Source: Prochlorococcus sp. AG-363-A16 (lineage in GTDB: Bacteria > Cyanobacteriota > Cyanobacteriia > PCC-6307 > Cyanobiaceae). From it: a stretch of DNA of 64,000 nucleotides. The stretch spans positions 1-64,000 of the forward strand of contig QCFB01000001.1 of the NCBI GenBank assembly GCA_003280345.1. The letters are read 5' to 3'. This document shows positions 1-9,541 of this stretch, one piece after another; within the stretch, counting starts at the first letter, position 1, and each line of letters opens with the position of its first letter. The notes below the pieces were generated by a model that was not told the origin of the DNA, made no database searches, and saw only the letters and a list, made by a program, of their open reading frames with translations. A program made the translations under genes and the position numbers.

Positions 1-176
1 TCGATAAAATTCTTGGAAGCCCTAAATTTTCTTTAGAAACATTCCTGCCAATATCAAATACACGTATTTGTGTTACTTCTGATCCAAGCGGCTTCGCTAA
101 GCGAGCACAACCTTGGTTAGGCAAATGTCCTGAAGTTGAACTCGTTTCACTACGATCTAAGGCTTGTTTCTTCTAG
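1..176 (+). CDS. murI: C-terminal end of a probable glutamate racemase (partial)
   Basis: An open frame enters from the left edge and stops with TAG at 174-176; about 57 residues are visible. The visible tail contains VTSDPSGFAKRAQPWLG, which resembles the end of cyanobacterial glutamate racemase. That enzyme makes D-glutamate for peptidoglycan in the cytoplasm. The gene lies directly before sds, an order I recall from marine picocyanobacteria. The catalytic part is outside the window, so the name rests on a short tail and context only. Confidence 0.55.
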   Translation, partial: DKILGSPKFSLETFLPISNTRICVTSDPSGFAKRAQPWLGKCPEVELVSLRSKACFF

Positions 177-198
177 GATCTATTTAACGAGTTTTCTA

Positions 199-1170
199 AT
201 GGCCACAGTCACTGAGCTGCTGCAGCCTGTCGAGTTGGATCTTGAGACCCTTCTCACAGATTTACGTAGTTTGATTGGAGCGGGTCACCCAATCCTTCAA
301 GCTGCAGCGGAACATCTTTTTAGTGCAGGAGGTAAGAGACTTCGGCCTGGCATTGTCCTCCTCATTTCAAGGGCTTTGTCCCCCGAAGGCGAATTATCAG
401 CTCGCCATCGCAGGCTTGCTGAAATTACTGAAATGATTCATACAGCTTCATTGGTTCATGATGATGTGGTTGATGAGGCGGCAACCCGCAGAGGTGTTGC
501 CACTGTTCATAGCCGCTTCAATCATCGTGTAGCAGTTCTTGCCGGAGATTTTCTTTTTGCCCAAGCAAGTTGGCATTTGGCTAATCTGGATAACCTCGAT
601 GTAGTTAAGCTTTTAAGTCGAGTGATAATGGACCTCGCTGATGGTGAGGTCAAGCAAGGGCTATTTCGATATGACTCAGATCAGTCTTTGGATAATTATT
701 TGGAGAAAAGTTATTGCAAAACTGCTTCTTTAATAGCAAATAGTGCTGAGGCTGCTGGTGTATTAAGTGATGAATCTGAAGAACATTTGAAGTTATTGCA
801 TCACTTTGGTCGCCAACTTGGCCTTGCTTTCCAAGTTGTTGATGACATCCTTGATTTCACTGGGAATGATCAACAGTTAGGCAAACCGGCGGCAAGTGAT
901 TTGGTAAGTGGTTATCTCACTGCACCGGCTCTATATGCTCTAGAAGAAAATCCTTCTCTTTCTGTGTTAATTGAGAGAGAGTTCAGTGGAGAAGGGGATC
1001 TTGAACAAGCTTTGCATTTAGTTCGTAATTCAAGAGCAATTAATCGCACTAGAGAGTTGGCTGAGAATTTTGCGAGTGAATCTCGTGAGGCAATCAAATG
1101 GCTTCCTGACTCCCCCTCGCGGAGAGCTTTAATTCAACTTCCTGAGTTTGTTTTAAGCCGCCTTTATTAA
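199..1170 (+). CDS. sds: Solanesyl (all-trans polyprenyl) diphosphate synthase
   Basis: This prenyltransferase extends allylic diphosphates with isopentenyl diphosphate to make the long side chain of plastoquinone. Family marks are GGKRLRP near residues 44-50, the first aspartate-rich motif DDVVDE at about 88-93, and the second, DDILDFTG, near 215. The length of 323 residues is normal. The frame is open back to 136, but ATG 199 gives the standard N-terminus and avoids overlap with the upstream gene, which ends at 176. The exact chain length of the product cannot be read from the sequence; solanesyl is inferred from cyanobacterial orthologues. Confidence 0.9.
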   Translation: MATVTELLQPVELDLETLLTDLRSLIGAGHPILQAAAEHLFSAGGKRLRPGIVLLISRALSPEGELSARHRRLAEITEMIHTASLVHDDVVDEAATRRGVATVHSRFNHRVAVLAGDFLFAQASWHLANLDNLDVVKLLSRVIMDLADGEVKQGLFRYDSDQSLDNYLEKSYCKTASLIANSAEAAGVLSDESEEHLKLLHHFGRQLGLAFQVVDDILDFTGNDQQLGKPAASDLVSGYLTAPALYALEENPSLSVLIEREFSGEGDLEQALHLVRNSRAINRTRELAENFASESREAIKWLPDSPSRRALIQLPEFVLSRLY

Positions 1171-1175
1171 GACTC

Positions 1176-1850
1176 TTACGATAGAAAATTCTTTAAAGTC
1201 CGAAGAACTTCGTTTAGTTCATGGATTTGGCGAAGACGCTGCATTTGATCTCTTTTATCCGAACACTTTATTTCTGTCAGATTACGATTTAGTACCCAAA
1301 CCTCACATCCTGCATCTAACGCTGATTGCACCCCGGCTTCTGAGTCCTCTATTGCCCAGCATGATTCAGTGGCTATCCCTATTCTTTCTGCAGCTAATAA
1401 GAATGGATCTGGTTTTGGTTTCCATCCTTTAAGTGACGGGTCGTCACCAAGGACTCTAATTTCAATTAGTTCCAACCACTTATGTGGAGAACTTTTGCAA
1501 GCGACTGATTGTGAGGAACTACTCGAAACAAGCGCTATTGGTAACTTGTTTGCTAAGCACCATCTGACAAGTCTTTCGGCTCCTGGCATTACTTTTGAAT
1601 TGCTAAGCAATTTCGTTGTAATTGGGCGGTGTACTGAGAGGAACTCTTCAATACTTACTGGTTTGTTCATCCAGTGCAAGATTTGCTTGGCACAGTCGAT
1701 TCTGCGCTTCCCTTGTAGGAGGGAGAGTTGCTTATCAGTTAGCTCAGTTTCAAAAAACCGAGCTGCCATTTTCCAAGCATGACCATGTAATGGTTCAGTG
1801 TCTAACAAAACACCATCTAGATCAAAAAGGCAGGCTTTGGGGCGTTTCAT
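1176..1850 (-). CDS. HAD-superfamily hydrolase (beta-phosphoglucomutase/phosphatase type)
   Basis: The protein is a 224-residue haloacid dehalogenase-like hydrolase. Motif I is FDLDGVLLDTEP at residues 9-20, with the nucleophile and acid aspartates. Motif II serines follow in VSSSSSQS, then the lysine of KPKPDP, and the acidic motif IEDSEAGVQSA. The fold is that of phosphoglycolate phosphatase and beta-phosphoglucomutase relatives, which act on small phosphorylated metabolites. The substrate cannot be told from sequence. It is convergent with sds, leaving only 5 bp between the two stops. Confidence 0.85.
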   Translation of the reverse strand: MKRPKACLFDLDGVLLDTEPLHGHAWKMAARFFETELTDKQLSLLQGKRRIDCAKQILHWMNKPVSIEEFLSVHRPITTKLLSNSKVMPGAERLVRWCLANKLPIALVSSSSSQSVACKSSPHKWLELIEIRVLGDDPSLKGWKPKPDPFLLAAERIGIATESCWAIEDSEAGVQSALDAGCEVWVLNRNLTEIKCSDKRDQMQRLRQIHELNEVLRTLKNFLS

Positions 1851-1939
1851 ACATTGTTTTCAACTGTTTCTTTTAAATAATCGTGCCACTTTGCTAATGA
1901 CTGGCTTGAATGCAAATAATGATTGTGTTGCTTTAACCA

Positions 1940-3916
1940 ATGTCTTCCAAGCCTTCCATCACAATTGAGTCTGTGCTTGATGAGCAGCGAGTATTTGATC
2001 CTTCGCCTCAATTGGCTAGTAAAGCAAGTATTGGGAGTTTAGATTCATATAAGAAGATGGTTTCTTCTGCTCAGGCTAATCCGGAAAATTTTTGGGGAGA
2101 GGCTGCTAAGGAAGAGTTGCACTGGTTCCAGCCATTTCATCAGGTTTTAGATTGGTCAAATCCACCTTTTGCTCGATGGTTTGAGGGTGGGAAGACAAAC
2201 CTCTCATTCAATTGTTTAGATCGTCATTTAACAAGCTCAAGAGCTGATAAGGAGGCCCTTATTTGGGAGGGAGAGCCTGGTGATGTCAGACGCTATACCT
2301 ATAGGCAACTACATGAAGAAGTCTGTCGTGCTTCAAATGCCCTTAAGGCAATAGGTATTGAGAAAGGAGATCTTGTTGCTCTTTATATGCCAATGGTGCC
2401 CGAAGCTGCAATAGCAATGTTGGCTTGTGCTCGTATAGGTGCCCCTCACTCAGTTGTATTTGGTGGATTTTCTGCTGAAGCTTTGCGTGACCGTTTGATT
2501 GATGGTGAGGCTAAAGCTGTTATTACCGCTGATGGTGGATTCCGTAAGGGTAAAGCCTTGCCTTTGAAGGCAGCAGTTGATGCTGCATTGGCTGATGGTA
2601 ATTGTTCAACTGTTCAATCTGTGATTGTGGTTAAACGAACGAATGAGACTGTTGTGATGAAGGAAGAACGTGACTCTTGGTGGCATGATCTCGTGCCTAG
2701 TCAATCCAAGGATTGTCCAGCTGAGCCTATGGATAGTGAAGATCGTTTGTTTGTTCTTTATACCTCAGGTTCTACTGGTAAACCAAAGGGAGTTGTACAT
2801 ACAACTGCAGGTTATAACCTTTGGGCTCATCTCACTTTCAAGTGGATCTTTGACATAAAGGATGAAGACGTCTATTGGTGTACAGCTGATGTTGGATGGA
2901 TAACGGGCCATAGCTACATTGTTTATGGCCCACTCTCTAATGGAGCTACTACTGTTATGTATGAGGGAGCACCACGCCCTTCAAATCCTGGTGCTTTTTG
3001 GGAGTTGATACAGAAGCACAGAATCACGATTTTTTACACAGCTCCTACAGCTATTAGGGCTTTTATGAAGAGTGGAAGAACTGTTCCTGATCAATACGAT
3101 ATGACAAGCTTAAGATTACTTGGCACTGTAGGTGAGCCTATTAATCCCGAAGCTTGGATGTGGTACCGAGACGTTATTGGTGGAGGTCGCTGTCCGGTAG
3201 TCGATACTTGGTGGCAGACTGAGACTGGAGGGGTGATGATCAGTCCATTGCCGGGTGCGACTCCAACTAAACCAGGGTCGGCAACTTTGCCTCTTCCTGG
3301 GATAGAGGCTGATGTTGTTGATGCGACAGGACAGTCTGTTCAAGCTGATGAAGGTGGGTATTTAGTGGTTCGCAGTCCTTGGCCAGGGATGATGCGTACC
3401 GTTCATGGAGATCCTAAGAGATTTAGAGAAAGTTATTGGGAATACATACGTCCGAGTGACGGTAGCCATATTTACTTTGCTGGAGATGGAGCACGTCGAG
3501 ACACTGATGGCTATTTCTGGGTAATGGGCAGAGTTGATGATGTGATCAATGTTTCTGGTCATCGTTTAGGCACTATGGAAATTGAATCTGCATTAGTTAG
3601 TCACCCTGCGGTTTCAGAGGCTGCTGTAGTAGGTCGCCCAGATGACTTAAAAGGAGAAGGGATAGTTGCTTTTGTTTCCTTAGAGACTGGCAGAGAGGTC
3701 AATGATGAGCTTTTGGATGAATTACGAAATCATGTTGGGAAGGAAATTGGTTCTATTGCTAAACCTGATGAAATCAGGTTTAGTGATGCATTGCCAAAGA
3801 CTAGGAGTGGAAAGATCATGAGACGTATTCTTCGGGCGCTTGCAGCTGGAGAGGAAGTAAGTGGTGACACAAGTACTCTTGAAGATCGCTCTGTCCTTGA
3901 CAAGCTCAGGGCATAG
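1940..3916 (+). CDS. acs: Acetyl-coenzyme A synthetase
   Basis: Acs activates acetate with ATP and CoA through an acetyl-adenylate to give acetyl-CoA. The 658-residue length is typical. The AMP-binding P-loop motif [16 protein letters not shown] lies near residue 274, WWQTETGG is in the adenylate-binding region, and the C-terminal [11 protein letters not shown] near 619 carries the lysine that is catalytic and commonly acetylated in this family. The start ATG 1940 matches the family N-terminus. It ends one base before the convergent DUF1350 gene. Confidence 0.95.
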   Translation: MSSKPSITIESVLDEQRVFDPSPQLASKASIGSLDSYKKMVSSAQANPENFWGEAAKEELHWFQPFHQVLDWSNPPFARWFEGGKTNLSFNCLDRHLTSSRADKEALIWEGEPGDVRRYTYRQLHEEVCRASNALKAIGIEKGDLVALYMPMVPEAAIAMLACARIGAPHSVVFGGFSAEALRDRLIDGEAKAVITADGGFRKGKALPLKAAVDAALADGNCSTVQSVIVVKRTNETVVMKEERDSWWHDLVPSQSKDCPAEPMDSEDRLFVLYTSGSTGKPKGVVHTTAGYNLWAHLTFKWIFDIKDEDVYWCTADVGWITGHSYIVYGPLSNGATTVMYEGAPRPSNPGAFWELIQKHRITIFYTAPTAIRAFMKSGRTVPDQYDMTSLRLLGTVGEPINPEAWMWYRDVIGGGRCPVVDTWWQTETGGVMISPLPGATPTKPGSATLPLPGIEADVVDATGQSVQADEGGYLVVRSPWPGMMRTVHGDPKRFRESYWEYIRPSDGSHIYFAGDGARRDTDGYFWVMGRVDDVINVSGHRLGTMEIESALVSHPAVSEAAVVGRPDDLKGEGIVAFVSLETGREVNDELLDELRNHVGKEIGSIAKPDEIRFSDALPKTRSGKIMRRILRALAAGEEVSGDTSTLEDRSVLDKLRA

Positions 3917-4645
3917 TTAATTGGAGGCCCAGGAATAAATAGAATTGATAAGAGCTTCTAGATTGTTAGCTCTATAGGAATCCTCTGCCCATTCTCCTAG
4001 AAGTTTGCCTCTTAAACCTATGCTTGCTGGAGTTAAATGATCACCTTGTAGTTTTAGACTTTGCGTTGCATCATTGTCTCTTGATTGGAGACAATCTAGA
4101 AGGAATTTACTTTGGTCAAGCTTGTCGTCCCCGAAACTTATTAGCAAATTATTAGGTTGCAGATAGCGTTCATGTATTAATCTCAAGGTCTCTTTTGGAC
4201 TGGGACTATATTCTGTGAAAAAACCAAGTTTCGGAGAAATTTTGCTGATCATTGGTATTGATCTTTCTGCACCAAAGTTGTTGAAACTCAATGAAATAAG
4301 CGATTCGCTATTACGACCTCCATCTGGAGCAAGTAGATGTAGTTTGCATCCAAGGCTATGTCCAAGTCGAATTGATGTAGGAATTGTACCGATACGCTTT
4401 GCAAGTATTTCTCTACATTGGCGCATGTTTTTCCAAGCTTCATTAGCTTGTGTCTGATGGTCTAGTCCTGGGACATAGCTCCATGCATGGATTGCAAGGC
4501 CTTTTTTGCTCAGACCTTCGAGTAAACGGCGATAACTTATATGAGGAGTAGCGGCTAGATAGCTTCCTCCAATCATTTCGATTACACCTTTTGGTCTTGG
4601 TGGCCAATTACACCAAGTTTTTTGTATTAACCGCCAACTCGCCAT
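3917..4645 (-). CDS. DUF1350 family protein (alpha/beta-hydrolase-like)
   Basis: A 242-residue protein of a family found in cyanobacteria and plastids. Visible marks are GVIEMIGGSYLAATPHISYRR near the N-terminus and the GHSLGCKLH segment near residue 113, which looks like the nucleophile elbow (G-x-S-x-G) of an alpha/beta hydrolase. No substrate is known to me. It is convergent with acs with no gap. Hydrolase activity is an inference from the GHSLG motif. Confidence 0.75.
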   Translation of the reverse strand: MASWRLIQKTWCNWPPRPKGVIEMIGGSYLAATPHISYRRLLEGLSKKGLAIHAWSYVPGLDHQTQANEAWKNMRQCREILAKRIGTIPTSIRLGHSLGCKLHLLAPDGGRNSESLISLSFNNFGAERSIPMISKISPKLGFFTEYSPSPKETLRLIHERYLQPNNLLISFGDDKLDQSKFLLDCLQSRDNDATQSLKLQGDHLTPASIGLRGKLLGEWAEDSYRANNLEALINSIYSWASN

Positions 4646-4797
4646 TTTCTTGTGCCTAGCTATTTTTATGATTATGAGGTTTACTATTGCAGGATCTTTC
4701 GTGCCAAAAGCATAGTCATTGATTTTTTTGAAGCTTTTGAAAGCTCTTTAAATCTATTATCTTGATTGCTACGAAAGAATAAACTACAACCTTAAAT

Positions 4798-5658
4798 TTG
4801 ATTTGCGTGAGAGAAGAGCATGACCATCAAGTTGATGAGGGGCAATTAGATCTCCTTAATAGCTCTGTTGTACCAGTTTCGTTAAATTCTGGGAAGACAA
4901 AAATTACAGAAAAATCTATTGAATCTGATTTGTTTTCTGAGGGTAGTTTGATTGATTTGAGGTCTCTGCCAGAAATGTTGTTAATTGTGGATACGGAAAC
5001 CACAGGCCTTAACTCTGAAAAAGATAAATGTATTGAAGTTGGCGTAGTTCTTTTTCATGTTGTTAGTAGATCAGTTCTTGCACAGCAGTCATTTCTTTTA
5101 CCTGCCTTGGTTAATGAAGCTGAGGATATCAATCGAATTTCTGCGGAAACAACGAGGTTGAAGCAGCCCTGGCAAGAAGCGATTAAATATATGCAGGCTT
5201 TGATTAGTTCTGCCGACTTGGTTGTTGCGCACAATGCCGCTTTTGATAAGCAATGGTTTGGCAAAGAACCATTGCCATCAATTGATAAACCATGGCTTTG
5301 CACCATGGATGACATTTCTTGGCCAACTCAACTCCATTTAGGATCAAGACCTTCTGTCAGGGATTTAGCGCTCGCTTATGGCGTGCCTGTATGGAATGCG
5401 CACCGAGCTCTTACTGATTGCATCTATCTTTCTGAAGTTTTTGTAAGGTGCAACGACTTAGAAAAACTTTTACTTTATGGATTGGAGCCACGTAGATTGA
5501 TGAGAGCAAAGGTTTCTTATGAGGAAAGACATCTAGCCAAGAAAGCAGGTTTTCGTTGGAATGACCCGGTGAGAGGCGCTTGGACTCGTCGCCTAAGTGA
5601 ACGTCAAGTTTCAGAATTGGAGTTTCCTGTTGTTGTTATAGAAGACTTGCAAAATTAA
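4798..5658 (+). CDS. DEDDh 3'-5' exonuclease, DNA polymerase III epsilon-like
   Basis: The exonuclease core runs from about residue 60 to 225. Exo I is VDTETTG near 63, Exo II is VAHNAAFD near 142, and Exo III is HRALTD near 202, giving the DEDDh set. About 60 acidic N-terminal residues and a C-terminal segment (from about 235, with YEERHLAKKAGFRWND and GAWTRRL) lie outside the core. The tail resembles small accessory domains of the LAKxxGxxW type (DUF5710-like). It may be proofreading or repair-related; the role is not settled by sequence. The first codon TTG 4798 is uncertain; GTG 4807 is equally possible. Confidence 0.8.
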   Translation: MICVREEHDHQVDEGQLDLLNSSVVPVSLNSGKTKITEKSIESDLFSEGSLIDLRSLPEMLLIVDTETTGLNSEKDKCIEVGVVLFHVVSRSVLAQQSFLLPALVNEAEDINRISAETTRLKQPWQEAIKYMQALISSADLVVAHNAAFDKQWFGKEPLPSIDKPWLCTMDDISWPTQLHLGSRPSVRDLALAYGVPVWNAHRALTDCIYLSEVFVRCNDLEKLLLYGLEPRRLMRAKVSYEERHLAKKAGFRWNDPVRGAWTRRLSERQVSELEFPVVVIEDLQN

Positions 5659-5785
5659 AGTATTTATTTGAAGGCATGTTGATTTTTTGTTCCTAATTAA
5701 ATGGAATCTTTTTGTTTTTTCAATTATGGAATCATTTCTATTGTGCTAGTGAACAAAAGAAAGAGGACCAGAGTGAATTGAAAAA

Positions 5786-5859
5786 TCGGAGCGGCGGGAT
5801 TTGAACCCACGACCCCCACTACCCCAAAGTGGTGCGCTACCAAGCTGCGCTACGCCCCG
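5786..5859 (-). tRNA. tRNA-Pro (anticodon GGG)
   Basis: Read on the minus strand, the 74-base sequence folds as a full cloverleaf. The seven-base acceptor stem pairs CGGGGCG with CGCTCCG, with one G-U. The D arm is GCGCAGCTTGGTAGCGC, the anticodon stem is CCACT/AGTGG around the loop TTGGGGT, and the T arm contains GGTTCAAATCC. Loop positions 34-36 read GGG, so it decodes CCU/CCC proline codons. The 3' CCA is not encoded. Confidence 0.95.
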
Positions 5860-5872
5860 CAAAATCAAGTTA

Positions 5873-6250
5873 TCACAGGCTATTGAATATATTGACTTTT
5901 CTCTTGGTCTTCTTTCTAGCTTTGCTATTGATTTTTCTGAGAAGCCTGCGAGATAAAGCGTTACGGCTCTCGCTTGCATAGCCATGAAGATGCAAGCTCA
6001 TTGCCAGATGCCTTAATTCATAGATGTTCATTCCTGTTAGTTGCAGTTCTGGCTGAGTGCTCCAGACGATGTCTTGCTCGGGTAAAATTTCTTCAGATCT
6101 TGAGCTATTTATTATTAGAAATCCCTCAGCTAGCCATTCAGGAATAAGAACTAATAATATCGCTAAGATTGCGTAAAATTGTACTAGTGCATTAGGTATA
6201 GGCTCAAGTTCTTTCTTCTTGATTTCGGATGCAGATGAATCAATAATCAT
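5873..6250 (-). CDS. Cyanobacterial conserved membrane protein of unknown function
   Basis: A 125-residue protein with one hydrophobic segment (about residues 20-50) followed by a polar region. From about residue 74 comes IYELRHLAMSLHLHGYASESR, a pattern like short helix-extended-loop-helix (SAP/Rho-N-like) motifs that contain LRxLA and GYS. A lysine- and arginine-rich tail follows. It lies 13 bp downstream of the tRNA-Pro gene on the same strand. I do not recognise a characterised homologue; a nucleic-acid-binding C-terminus is speculation. Confidence 0.65.
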   Translation of the reverse strand: MIIDSSASEIKKKELEPIPNALVQFYAILAILLVLIPEWLAEGFLIINSSRSEEILPEQDIVWSTQPELQLTGMNIYELRHLAMSLHLHGYASESRNALSRRLLRKINSKARKKTKRKVNIFNSL

Positions 6251-6301
6251 TATGTATTTTTTAATTAGATAAAAAATGCCAGAAGAATCGACTGGTAAAA
6301 T

Positions 6302-6469
6302 TTAAATTTGTAAGACCTCTGAAGTTGTATTTTGAGTGGTATCTTTCCATTGGATCGCAGGCTGAAGATTCTTTTGAGCTGGTCTTAAAGAGAAAATAAG
6401 TGTAAATACTAATAAAAGAGTTGCTAAGATTATCAAAAGAACTGTCCGGTCAGGTAAGTCGTCGTTCAT
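6302..6469 (-). CDS. Small single-pass membrane protein (55 aa)
   Basis: An ATG at 6467-6469 opens a frame that stops at 6302-6304. The protein starts MNDDLPDRTV, then has about 17 strongly hydrophobic residues (LLIILATLLLVFTLIFS), then a polar tail with QPAIQWKD. The layout, a short acidic N-terminus plus one membrane helix, is typical of small conserved picocyanobacterial proteins. Its position between msrA and the preceding unknown gene, all on one strand, supports its being real. Function unknown. Confidence 0.55.
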   Translation of the reverse strand: MNDDLPDRTVLLIILATLLLVFTLIFSLRPAQKNLQPAIQWKDTTQNTTSEVLQI

Positions 6470-6601
6470 TTTCTTTGAATGAGATTTAAGGTTAATTGGT
6501 ATATATTAATTGTATTTAATTTTTTTGATATATTCTTTCGGCAGGGAAAATCTTAATAATGCCTTGTAGAGAAAAACAGAAAACTTGTTAGTTTGAATTG
6601 A

Positions 6602-7321
6602 TTATATTTTTATCTTATTTATGTCACTACGAAGAACACAATGGCTTTCTGACCAATTAAATTCTGTCCAGACTTTGTCTGGAAGTTTATAATTAGCACC
6701 GTTAAAATGGCCTAGTGAAATATTTGTTGGCATAGCGGAGCAATATGGCCTGCTTCCAGGCTTTGCAAGGTATTGTTGATGGTACTTTTCTGCATAAAAG
6801 AAAGGTTCGTTTTCCTTGATTTCAGTCGTGATTATTCCCAAATTATTGCTTGTTAGAAGTCTTTGATAGTTGTCCCTGCTTGAAATAGCAAGTTCTGTTT
6901 GTTGGGGGCTAGAGGTGTAAATCGCCGAACGGTATTGACTACCTATATCGTTGCCCTGTCTATTCCCTTGAGTTGGGTCGTGACATTCCCAGAATAATTT
7001 TAGGAGGTCACTTAGATCAATATCTGATTTATCCCAAGAAACTTTTACTACTTCTGTATGACCACTTCTTCCAGAGCAGACTTGATTGTATGTTGGATTC
7101 TTTAGATTCCCCCCGGAATAGCCGACTGCAGTACAAAAGACACCAGGTAATTTCCAGAAAGCTTTTTCAGTTCCCCAGAAACATCCACATGCAAAGATTA
7201 TTGAGTCTTGGTTTTCAGTAAGAGGGGCATCTAAGGGTGTTCCGAGGACAAAATGTTTCTCCATTAATAAACTCTTTCTTTGCCTGTTAGAAAATTTAGA
7301 ATTTAACCAAGATTGAATCAT
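6602..7321 (-). CDS. msrA: Peptide methionine-S-sulfoxide reductase A
   Basis: MsrA reduces methionine-S-sulfoxide in proteins and free methionine, protecting against photo-oxidative damage. The catalytic motif GCFWG is at residues 46-50 (nucleophilic Cys47), with the family segments GYSGG, HTEVVKVSWD and the C-terminal YCSAMPTNISLGHF. The 239 residues include an N-terminal extension of about 40 residues, as in some other cyanobacterial MsrA. An internal ATG at residue 20 (about 7264) is a possible alternative start. Confidence 0.93.
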   Translation of the reverse strand: MIQSWLNSKFSNRQRKSLLMEKHFVLGTPLDAPLTENQDSIIFACGCFWGTEKAFWKLPGVFCTAVGYSGGNLKNPTYNQVCSGRSGHTEVVKVSWDKSDIDLSDLLKLFWECHDPTQGNRQGNDIGSQYRSAIYTSSPQQTELAISSRDNYQRLLTSNNLGIITTEIKENEPFFYAEKYHQQYLAKPGSRPYCSAMPTNISLGHFNGANYKLPDKVWTEFNWSESHCVLRSDINKIKI

Positions 7322-7344
7322 AGCAACAGGAGATCTGAATTTAG

Positions 7345-7596
7345 TTAGTTAACTTCTTGAGGCTCAAGCTCAATATGATTTAGCAATGTAGTTACAAAGG
7401 CGAAAAGTAAAAAAGGTAGGCTTAGCACCAAGATCAATCCGACGCCTACAAGTGCAAAAATCGGTTTTGAGGATCCCATTAGTGCTAACCCTGATGCAAG
7501 GCTTACAAAAATCACAGCCATCCATGCAAGGACCTGCACATAGATATCTCCGAATGTCAGGTTGCAGCTGACTTTATATTGTGTACCTGAGTTCAT
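7345..7596 (-). CDS. Conserved cyanobacterial membrane protein (83 aa)
   Basis: The chosen start ATG at 7594-7596 gives MNSGTQYKVSCNLTFGD, followed by two clear membrane helices (WMAVIFVSLASGLALM and FALVGVGLILVLSLPFLLFAF) and an acidic tail. The frame is open to a GTG at 7647, but the extra 17 residues are polar and serine-rich and less likely. It lies between msrA and an ABC exporter on the same strand. Function unknown. Confidence 0.6.
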   Translation of the reverse strand: MNSGTQYKVSCNLTFGDIYVQVLAWMAVIFVSLASGLALMGSSKPIFALVGVGLILVLSLPFLLFAFVTTLLNHIELEPQEVN

Positions 7597-7699
7597 GGAA
7601 CTTGCCTCTTTAGATCGGCTAGGACTAGTTAAAACCTGTCTAACCACTTTCTATTGTGCCTAATAATTTCATCAATATGCACAAAGAAGCTAATCATAG

Positions 7700-9451
7700 T
7701 TATTTAATTGTTTCGAGTATTTCTTCGGCTTGTTCTCTTTCCCAGAGATTTTTATAGGTTCCTTTAGTTTTTATTAGCTCTGAGTGAGGCCCCTGTTGTA
7801 CAAGGTATCCATTTTGCATGACTAAAATTCGATCACATGCAGCGGCAGCTGAGAGTTGGTGACTAATCATCACGACGGTACGGTTGGTTTGAGCTCTTAT
7901 TGAGGAGAGTATGGATGCTGCTGTTTTGTTATCTACGCTTGCAAGTGCATCATCAAGGATAAGTACCGGTGAATTTACTAACAAAGCTCTTCCAAGGGCA
8001 GTTCGTTGACGCTGCCCTCCACTAAGGGTGATTCCTCTCTCTCCTACCAAGGTCTCAAATCCATCTGGGAAACCGTTTATGTCGTCAATTAGGCGTGCTT
8101 CCTTGGCAGAATTTTTTATACGATCTTTTGATGCGTTTGGGTCACCATAACGAAGGTTTTCAGCGAGTGTGTTTGTGAATAGGTATCCCTCTTGAGGTAC
8201 AAGAGCAATATTTTTACGTAGATCTTCTAAAGAGATTTCAGTGATGTCATGGTTGTCAATAAAAAGTTGACCTTTTGGAACGCCAACCATTCGTCCAAAA
8301 GCTCTTGCCAGAGTGGTTTTGCCGCAACCTACTGGTCCAACAACCGCAACAATCTCGCCTGGATTGATAATGAAATTGATCCCTTGAAGAGTTTCCTTAT
8401 TACTGTCTTCATAAGTAACTCTTAGGTCTTTGGCCTCTAATCTTCCTTGGATTGGCTCCTCGATAGATTTAGGTAATTGAGGATTGCAAATCCTTGGCTT
8501 TCTTTGCAATAATTCTTCAATCCGATCAAGGCTTACTTGGCCAAGTTGGAAAGTATTAAGAGTGAATCCCAGAAGTGCTGTAGGGAAAACAAGTCTTTCA
8601 ACATAAAGAATGAGCGCTACTAGCCCTCCAATACTTAGAGAGCCCCTTTCAAGTTGCCCACTTCCAAGCGCAATTAATAATAAAAGAGAGATAGAAGATA
8701 TTCCCTGTAAAAGTGGGAAAAGAGTACTTGCTGTCCTGGCAAGATTTATGGCTGAGTCTCTATATTTGTTATTGCGCTCTGAGAAAGCATTTCTTTCAGC
8801 ATTTTCTTGACCGTAGATCTTTATTGCACTTATACCTGAGAGATCTTCTTGAATTAGCTCACTAAGTTTTGAGAGGGCTTCTTGTTGTCGTTTCCTTTGT
8901 TTAATCATTCTCCCTCCAAAAAGCCCTACGATGCTTAGCATTACGGGGTAAAGGGCTATTGCCGCAAGAGTTAGCCAAGGATCAATGGCAAGCATTGCTG
9001 GAAGAGTGAAGCAATATGCGAGGGCAGTATTAGTAAGACTCAGGATTGCGAATCCGAGAAGTCTCCGAATGTTTTCAATGTCGCTTGTTGCTCTACTAAT
9101 TACTTCACCACTGCCAATTTCTTGAACCCACCCAGGGTCTTGCCCAAGCATGTGATCAAACAAGCGTTGGCGTAGTTCTACTTCGACTTGTCGACCGACA
9201 CCGAAGACAAGTTGTCTTGAGAAAAGGCGCGCTAGCCCCATCGCGCTGGCAAGCAAAACTATCCAAACTGATTGGCGAAAGATATATGAAATTGCGAAGT
9301 CTTCCTGCAAATCATCTATTACTCTTCTCACTTCCATTGGGATAGTTACACTAAGAACATTCACAATCACAAGAGCAATAGCTCCAAGAAGAACAGTCTT
9401 CCGATGTGGTTTTAGGTATCTACCTATTAGATCTAGACGAAGTTTTGCCAT
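7700..9451 (-). CDS. ABC exporter half-transporter (MsbA/MdlB-like)
   Basis: The 583 residues hold an N-terminal six-helix membrane domain (about 1-315) fused to an ATPase domain. Walker A is GPVGCGKT near 370, the signature LSGGQRQR near 472, and Walker B VLILDDALASVD near 494. The residue after the Walker B aspartate is Asp rather than the usual catalytic Glu, as in MdlA-like halves of heterodimeric exporters, so this subunit may form a degenerate site with an unseen partner. The substrate is unknown; lipids or drugs are typical for the family. Confidence 0.88.
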   Translation of the reverse strand: MAKLRLDLIGRYLKPHRKTVLLGAIALVIVNVLSVTIPMEVRRVIDDLQEDFAISYIFRQSVWIVLLASAMGLARLFSRQLVFGVGRQVEVELRQRLFDHMLGQDPGWVQEIGSGEVISRATSDIENIRRLLGFAILSLTNTALAYCFTLPAMLAIDPWLTLAAIALYPVMLSIVGLFGGRMIKQRKRQQEALSKLSELIQEDLSGISAIKIYGQENAERNAFSERNNKYRDSAINLARTASTLFPLLQGISSISLLLLIALGSGQLERGSLSIGGLVALILYVERLVFPTALLGFTLNTFQLGQVSLDRIEELLQRKPRICNPQLPKSIEEPIQGRLEAKDLRVTYEDSNKETLQGINFIINPGEIVAVVGPVGCGKTTLARAFGRMVGVPKGQLFIDNHDITEISLEDLRKNIALVPQEGYLFTNTLAENLRYGDPNASKDRIKNSAKEARLIDDINGFPDGFETLVGERGITLSGGQRQRTALGRALLVNSPVLILDDALASVDNKTAASILSSIRAQTNRTVVMISHQLSAAAACDRILVMQNGYLVQQGPHSELIKTKGTYKNLWEREQAEEILETIK

Positions 9452-9541
9452 GCCTTATTTTTCTATTGGATAAACCTACGCAGGAGAATGCTTCAAAGTG
9501 GGAATATTTGCTAGTAACTACACGAAGGAAAGTTTTTTTGA

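Noticed and set aside
1369-1782. 137-residue plus-strand frame
   Set aside because: Antisense to the HAD hydrolase, which has all its motifs.
3116-3562. Two minus-strand frames (75 and 66 residues)
   Set aside because: Both are antisense shadows of acs.
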